Below the pieces are notes generated by a model. That model was not told the DNA's origin and did no database searches. It saw only the letters and a program-made list of their open reading frames with translations. Both the position numbers and the translations under genes were made by a program. From Selenomonadaceae bacterium (GTDB lineage Bacteria > Bacillota > Negativicutes > Selenomonadales > Selenomonadaceae): a stretch of DNA of 64,000 nt. The DNA is taken from NCBI GenBank assembly GCA_029338835.1, contig JAQYBD010000106.1:1-64000 (forward strand), in the 5' to 3' direction. Position 1 is the stretch's first letter; each line of letters starts with the position of its first letter. Of the stretch, positions 59,684 to 64,000 are shown in pieces.

Positions 59684-60724
59684 GTGAATAATATTTTTGG
59701 ACTTACCATAAAAGAGCTGCAGGCAGAGCTGGCACCGTTCCAGCTGCCGGCTTACCGCGCGCGCCAGATTGCCGAGTGGATGTACCGGAAAGGCGCGCGT
59801 TCTTTTGAGGATATGACGAACCTGCCGAAGAAACTGCGGTCAGATCTGGCATCTTCATTCGTCATTGGCCGCCCGCGCGAGAAGGATCGGCTGGATTCTG
59901 CCGATGGCCGTACGACCAAGTTCCTGCTGGAATTTGCAGACGGTACAGCCGTGGAAACGGTGCTGATGCGCCAGCCATACGGCAACAGCATCTGCGTCTC
60001 GACACAGGCGGGCTGCAATATGGGCTGTGCCTTCTGTGCATCGACTCTGCACGGCATGGCCCGCAATCTGTCCACAGGAGAAATCCTCTCTCAGGCCATC
60101 GTCATTGAGGATATGCTGCGGGCAGAACAGCAGGGCAAGGTCGATACCGTCGTCATCATGGGGTCGGGAGAGCCTTTGATGAACTACGAACACGTCCTTG
60201 CCTTTATCCGCTTGCTGCATGAACCATACGTACTCGGCATGGGGTACCGCAATATCACGCTTTCCACTTCGGGAATCGTTCCCAACATGTATCGCCTGGC
60301 GGAGGAGGGCCTGCCAATCTCGCTGTCCGTGTCATTGCATGCGCCCAATGATGTACTCCGTTCCAGGCTCATGCCTATCAATCGCAAGTATCCTATGAAA
60401 GATGTCGTGCAGGCGGCCTGCCATTATGCGGAAGTGACGAAACGCCGCGTGACGTACGAATACATCCTCATCGATCAGTTGAATGATGGTGAGGCGCAGG
60501 CGCGAGAACTCGTGGCACTCCTGCGCGGCCAGCTTGCCAGCGTCAATCTCATTCCCATCAATCCGGTGGTCGAACGTCAGCTCATGCGCCCTTCCGCTGG
60601 CCGTATCCGCTGGTTTGAGCAGTACCTGCAGGAGCATCATATCAATGTGACGGTGCGGCGTGAGATGGGAACAGATATACAGGCTGCATGTGGTCAATTG
60701 CGCAATAAGCATATCAAGGACTGA
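59684..60724 (+). CDS. rlmN: Dual-specificity 23S rRNA A2503 / tRNA A37 C2-methyltransferase (radical SAM)
   Basis: 346 residues. The radical SAM motif CNMGCAFC near residue 110 and the family-specific RxxxGTDIxAACGQL end, whose terminal Cys acts in the methyl transfer, are present. It methylates C2 of A2503 in 23S rRNA and A37 of some tRNAs. GTG 59684 follows AAAGGAAG. Last gene before the signalling and division group. Confidence 0.95.
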   Translation: MNNIFGLTIKELQAELAPFQLPAYRARQIAEWMYRKGARSFEDMTNLPKKLRSDLASSFVIGRPREKDRLDSADGRTTKFLLEFADGTAVETVLMRQPYGNSICVSTQAGCNMGCAFCASTLHGMARNLSTGEILSQAIVIEDMLRAEQQGKVDTVVIMGSGEPLMNYEHVLAFIRLLHEPYVLGMGYRNITLSTSGIVPNMYRLAEEGLPISLSVSLHAPNDVLRSRLMPINRKYPMKDVVQAACHYAEVTKRRVTYEYILIDQLNDGEAQARELVALLRGQLASVNLIPINPVVERQLMRPSAGRIRWFEQYLQEHHINVTVRREMGTDIQAACGQLRNKHIKD

Positions 60725-60745
60725 CAAGTGTCTATAAATCCCTTG

Positions 60746-60777
60746 GCTTTTCTGCTATAATGAACAGATAGAAAAGC
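60746..60777 (+). promoter_or_regulatory. Promoter with flanking inverted repeat before the FHA gene
   Basis: An extended -10, TGCTATAAT (TATAAT at 60756-60761), lies inside an inverted repeat GCTTTTCT (60746-60753)/AGAAAAGC (60770-60777). No good -35 is visible, which is common with extended -10 promoters. The start codon at 60796 is close by. Confidence 0.5.
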
Positions 60778-60795
60778 AAGGAAAGGAGCCTTAGT

Positions 60796-61521
60796 ATGGG
60801 ACTTGGTACATGGGAATCCTATTTGACCAATCACATCGAAGGATTTTTCAATAAACGCTTCAGCAGCAACCTGGAAGTGGCGGAACTCATGAATGGTATA
60901 GAGAAGGAAGTGGCGCGCCAGGCGAGCGGGGCTGGTACTCCCGTCGGCAATGTCTTTGATTTTTATCTGTGCCCCGATGATTACCATCGTCTTTGCGCGC
61001 AGCGCATCATCGATGCGCTCTGCACAACGGCAGGCCGTCAGGTCATCCTGCAGGACTGCACTATGGAGGGCAAGCTCACCATCCGCATGAAGCAGAGCCG
61101 GAAGCTCTCGCGTGGCATGTACAAGCTGCGCTGTTCAAGGGAAGACGAGGTCGAGGAGCCGGATAATACCCTGGTGCTTGAACGCCCGCGCCTTGATGAG
61201 TCCAGGCCGCTTTCTCTGCCTGCTTTCCATCCGCTGGCCTCCTTGACTGTAGTGGAGGGGCCGGACCGCGATGCCTATCTGGAGCTTGGTGAGAAGCAGA
61301 TTTACATTGGTCGCCGCGATAAGAATGAATTCATCCTGACGGATGCGAAGGCGTCCCGTCTCCATGCCTGGATTTCTTACGAGCATCATCGCCATGAATT
61401 GCATGATGCCCAGAGTACGAACGGTACTTTCGTAGAGGGGGAGCGCATTGCGACCTGCCGTCTGCAGCATGGGGATACGATACGGATCGGTGTTACGATC
61501 CTGCGATATGAGGTGATTTAA
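60796..61521 (+). CDS. DUF3662 and FHA domain protein (FhaA-like)
   Basis: 241 residues. The N-terminal DUF3662 domain (about 1-115) and a C-terminal FHA domain (about 150-240) with IYIGRRDKNEF, SRLHAWI and STNGTFV, the phosphothreonine-binding loop residues. In actinobacteria FhaA links Ser/Thr kinase signalling with peptidoglycan synthesis; the same gene order here (FHA, FHA, PP2C, SEDS, PBP) suggests a shared role. ATG 60796 follows AAAGGAGCC. Confidence 0.9.
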   Translation: MGLGTWESYLTNHIEGFFNKRFSSNLEVAELMNGIEKEVARQASGAGTPVGNVFDFYLCPDDYHRLCAQRIIDALCTTAGRQVILQDCTMEGKLTIRMKQSRKLSRGMYKLRCSREDEVEEPDNTLVLERPRLDESRPLSLPAFHPLASLTVVEGPDRDAYLELGEKQIYIGRRDKNEFILTDAKASRLHAWISYEHHRHELHDAQSTNGTFVEGERIATCRLQHGDTIRIGVTILRYEVI

Positions 61522-61974
61522 GTGCCTGTAACGGCTTGGTTCCTGAAAGGTGTACGCGTCGTGCTGGAATACGGCATGCTCTTGTGGCTCCTGTGGTTTA
61601 CCGTCAAGTTGTCGAAGTCTCTCTTCGGCGCGGTGCGCACCAGGGAAAAGGCCCTGCGTCCACCGGAGACGAGTCCTCTTGAAGCTGTCCTGTCTGTACG
61701 GGAGGCACCGGAACAAGAACTCAAGGGGAAGCGTTTTGCCTTTGGCGAGCAGATTGCCATCGGCCGCGGTCCCGATAATCATATCATCATTCCCGAAGGG
61801 TATGTGTCCCATCATCATGCTGTCATCTATCGTCATGGCAATCAATATGTCATTGAAGATCTCGGCAGCGTCAATCATACCTATGTGAATGGCAAGATAC
61901 TGGAGGGCAAAGCCTATGTGCGCCCAGGTGACAAGATACGCATTGGTCTGGTCACGCTTCAGTTCGAGAGGTGA
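61522..61974 (+). CDS. Membrane-anchored FHA domain protein (FhaB-like)
   Basis: 150 residues. One N-terminal transmembrane helix (about 9-32) and an FHA domain (about 70-150) with IAIGRGPDNHI, YVSHHHAVI and SVNHTYVN. It would recruit threonine-phosphorylated partners to the membrane. GTG 61522 directly follows the preceding stop with GAGGTGAT as binding site. The next gene overlaps or abuts the stop. Confidence 0.9.
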   Translation: MPVTAWFLKGVRVVLEYGMLLWLLWFTVKLSKSLFGAVRTREKALRPPETSPLEAVLSVREAPEQELKGKRFAFGEQIAIGRGPDNHIIIPEGYVSHHHAVIYRHGNQYVIEDLGSVNHTYVNGKILEGKAYVRPGDKIRIGLVTLQFER

Positions 61975-61979
61975 GTAGT

Positions 61980-62684
61980 TTGAATAGAGTTTATGAAGCG
62001 ACAGATGTCGGATGCGTACGCCCTATAAACGAAGACCGTGCGGCTATCTTTGAGCCGTCTGTCTACGTGGTGGCAGATGGCATGGGCGGTCATGCTGCCG
62101 GTGAAGTGGCCAGCCATATCCTCGTGGATGTCGTGCGGCAGGAACTGGCAGGCCGCGCAGCCCTCGGCGAGGCGGATCTTTCTGCTGCCATCCATGCGGC
62201 GAACCGAGCCATCCTGCAGACTGTGGCGGAACGGCCGGACTGCCAGGGGATGGGAACAACGGCGACCATCCTGCATCTTGATGGCGACCAGGCTTGGTGG
62301 GCGCATGTCGGAGACAGCCGCCTTTACCTGCTTCATGGCGGCGCGCTGCATCAGGTTACGCGCGACCATTCCTACGTCGAAGATCTGGTGGCCAGGGGGG
62401 AACTCACGGAGGAAGAGGCCCGCATTCACCCGCGGAAGAATGTCCTGACGCGTGCCGTAGGCGTAGAGAATGACATCCTCGTGGATACGGGGCGCTTTGC
62501 CATTGAGCCGGGCGATGTGTTGCTGCTGGCGACAGATGGTCTCATGAATATGGTGCCGGAAGCTGAGATGATCGCTATCCTCAGCCGTCAGGAAGGCAAT
62601 GCAGCGCAGGCACTCGTCGATGCTGCCCTCGCCTCAGGAGGACGTGATAATGTGACGGCAATCGTGGTGGTGCATGCATCATGA
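61980..62684 (+). CDS. stp: PP2C-family protein serine/threonine phosphatase
   Basis: 234 residues from TTG 61980, which has GAGGTGAG at good spacing; GTG 61971 is inside that site. PP2C metal-binding motifs are intact: GCVRPINEDR near 12, VVADGMGGH near 36, HVGDSRLYLL near 108 and SGGRDNVTAI near the C-terminus. It reverses Ser/Thr kinase phosphorylation, including that recognised by the two upstream FHA proteins. The kinase gene is expected beyond the right edge. Stop overlaps the next start. Confidence 0.93.
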   Translation: MNRVYEATDVGCVRPINEDRAAIFEPSVYVVADGMGGHAAGEVASHILVDVVRQELAGRAALGEADLSAAIHAANRAILQTVAERPDCQGMGTTATILHLDGDQAWWAHVGDSRLYLLHGGALHQVTRDHSYVEDLVARGELTEEEARIHPRKNVLTRAVGVENDILVDTGRFAIEPGDVLLLATDGLMNMVPEAEMIAILSRQEGNAAQALVDAALASGGRDNVTAIVVVHAS

Positions 62685-63949
62685 AGAATTGGAGCCTGCT
62701 GCTGGCACCTGCCGGGATCCTCATTGCCGGGCTGGGGGTGCTGTATCTGAAAGCACATCCCGCTGTGGGACGTGTCACGCCCGATATGATCCTTGGACTT
62801 TCCTACCTGCCCTGGCTGGCTGCCGTCATCATCGTTTCCCTGGTGATCCAGGCCATTCTTGTGCGTCACAAGATGGATGCATGCCTCTTTCCCATTGTCA
62901 TGACACTGGCTAGTGTCGGCGTCGTGGAAATCGCGCGCCTGAAGCCGTCTCTGCTCGTGCCTCAGCTGCGCTGGCTGCTGATTGCCATGTTCCTGATGGT
63001 GGTGCTGGTGCGTTTATGGGGCCGTGTCCACCGTTTGCTGGAATACCCTTATATCCTGGGGATTTGCTGCGTCATCGTCCTGTTCTTGCCGCTCCTTTTC
63101 GGCACAGAGATCGGCGGCAGCCGGAATTGGCTTGTGCTTGGTCCGTTCTCTGTGCAGCCGTCGGAGTTCGGCAAGATCCTCATCGTCCTGTTCCTGGCAG
63201 CATACCTTTCTGACCATCGCCGCGTCCTGACCATGCCGGCTCGGCGCATCCTGTTCCTGCGCTTGCCGCCGCTGCGTTTCATCGCACCGCTCATCTTCAT
63301 CTGGGGGATGGCTGTACTGATGTTTGTCGTGGAACGCGACCTTGGCTCGGCCCTTTTATTCTTTGGTATTGCCGTACTCATGACGTACATGGCGACGGGA
63401 AGCCGTTCGTATGTTTTCCTGGCCTTGACATTCATGGGGATCGCGGCTGTCATCTGCTATCTGGCCTTTGGTCATGTGCGCGTGCGCTTTGATATCTGGC
63501 TGAATCCCTGGCAGGATCCCAATGGCATGGCCTACCAGATCGTGCAGTCGCTCTTTTCCTTCGGTACCGGCGGCATCTGGGGAACTGGCTTTGGCTTCGG
63601 GCATCCCGGCTTCATCCCGGAAGTGCATACGGATTTCATTTTTGCGGCCATTGCCGAAGAAATGGGACTGATTGCTTCACTGATGCTGATGGCCTGCTAT
63701 TTGCTGGCGTTCTGGCGCGGCATCTGCATTGCACTTGCCTGTCAGCGGGAAAAAGACCTGCTGCTGGCTGCTGGCTGCAGTACACTGCTGCTGATGCAGG
63801 CGTTCATCATCATCGCCGGTGTGACGAAATTCCTGCCGCTGACGGGCATTACGCTGCCCTTCATCAGTTATGGCGGCAGTTCCATGGTGTCGGGCTTTTT
63901 GCTGCTCGGCATGCTGATATCCCTGTCAAAGGAGCAGAAGAATGGCTGA
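62681..63949 (+). CDS. SEDS family peptidoglycan glycosyltransferase (FtsW/RodA)
   Basis: 422 residues with about ten transmembrane helices. SEDS motifs: GGSRNWLVLGPFSVQPSEFG near residue 145, the VERDLGSALLF helix with the catalytic-type Asp, and GITLPFISYGGSS near 390. It polymerises lipid II together with a class B penicillin-binding protein, whose gene begins before this stop. The neighbourhood resembles the FtsW/RodA-PbpA pairs beside stp/pknB; whether it serves division or elongation is not decidable here. Confidence 0.92.
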   Translation: MKNWSLLLAPAGILIAGLGVLYLKAHPAVGRVTPDMILGLSYLPWLAAVIIVSLVIQAILVRHKMDACLFPIVMTLASVGVVEIARLKPSLLVPQLRWLLIAMFLMVVLVRLWGRVHRLLEYPYILGICCVIVLFLPLLFGTEIGGSRNWLVLGPFSVQPSEFGKILIVLFLAAYLSDHRRVLTMPARRILFLRLPPLRFIAPLIFIWGMAVLMFVVERDLGSALLFFGIAVLMTYMATGSRSYVFLALTFMGIAAVICYLAFGHVRVRFDIWLNPWQDPNGMAYQIVQSLFSFGTGGIWGTGFGFGHPGFIPEVHTDFIFAAIAEEMGLIASLMLMACYLLAFWRGICIALACQREKDLLLAAGCSTLLLMQAFIIIAGVTKFLPLTGITLPFISYGGSSMVSGFLLLGMLISLSKEQKNG

Positions 63950-64000
63950 TTGGAAAATCAAACGGCAGGTCCTGCGTGCTGCTTCCGTCTGCATGGTCCT
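63942..64000 (+). CDS. Start of the next gene, probably a class B penicillin-binding protein (3' truncated)
   Basis: ATG 63942 overlaps the SEDS stop by eight bases and opens a frame to the edge: about 19 residues beginning MADWKIKRQVLRAASVCMV, a basic N-terminus followed by the start of a hydrophobic segment. AAAGGAG lies ten bases upstream. The identity as a PBP partner of the SEDS protein is inferred from conserved order; too little is visible to prove it. Confidence 0.5.
   Translation, partial: MADWKIKRQVLRAASVCMV

Noticed and set aside
58363-59709. 448-codon minus-strand ORF opposite rsmB
   Set aside because: Antisense artefact over an unambiguous methyltransferase gene.

Overview
The window reads as a chromosome segment of an anaerobic, propionate-forming member of the Negativicutes, most likely Selenomonadaceae (Selenomonas/Mitsuokella-like). 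Four things point there: a complete succinyl-CoA to propionyl-CoA gene set (CoA-transferase, split B12-dependent mutase, MeaB, epimerase, biotin-dependent decarboxylase subunits); Firmicutes-type gene orders (ctsR-mcsA-mcsB-clpC-radA and def-fmt-DUF116-rsmB-rlmN-FHA-FHA-PP2C-SEDS-PBP) beside an O-antigen-ligase-like protein that fits a diderm envelope; a cysteine (PTP-like) phytase relative of the Selenomonas type; and strict-anaerobe enzymes (Ni-CO dehydrogenase, rubredoxin, fumarate reductase). Species assignment is inference. No insertion sequence, prophage, CRISPR array or rRNA was seen; base composition and codon use look even apart from AT-rich regulatory gaps.

Layout. 1-4604: end of valS, then folC, a Wzy/ligase membrane protein with a long acidic tail, and rex. 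4690-12441: the methylmalonyl-CoA branch in pathway order, with a 49-codon mmdE and no mmdB or mmdD at this locus. 12458-14376: a FabK-like flavoenzyme and an orphan metal-binding lipoprotein. 14437-20673: the CtsR-controlled protein quality-control operon followed by radA. 20777-27024: a D,D-carboxypeptidase, tRNA-Leu(UAG), KtrB/KtrA potassium uptake, a DUF5662 protein, an alanyl-tRNA editing protein and an oxidoreductase.

27099-32521, minus strand: a nucleoside/ribose salvage operon whose first gene fuses a LacI-type repressor to a ribokinase domain, followed by a second, free ribokinase, a DcuC-family permease and a nucleoside hydrolase. It has a near-consensus promoter with a palindromic operator just downstream. 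32642-34102: a lone biotin carboxylase gene. 34364-41058: uvrC, a LysR regulator and a three-gene Tat-exported fumarate reductase of the MfrABE type. 41165-45852: PHP phosphoesterase, rubredoxin, malate dehydrogenase, OhrR-like regulator, tadA and the phytase-like phosphatase.

45988-54214: a CO dehydrogenase with a histidine-rich N-terminus, an MBL-fold protein, a cyclophilin with a possible second start, GIY-YIG protein, greA, lysS and two amidohydrolases. 54215-64000: a 453-base gap, pepT, then a translation/cell-envelope cluster running to the edge.

Metabolically, malate dehydrogenase, fumarate reductase, succinate CoA-transfer, mutase, epimerase and decarboxylase make up most of the succinate route to propionate; fumarase and the membrane part of the decarboxylase must lie elsewhere. 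The items most worth follow-up are the LacI-ribokinase fusion operon, the His-tailed CO dehydrogenase, the exported MfrABE-like reductase and the decarboxylase operon without its pump subunits.
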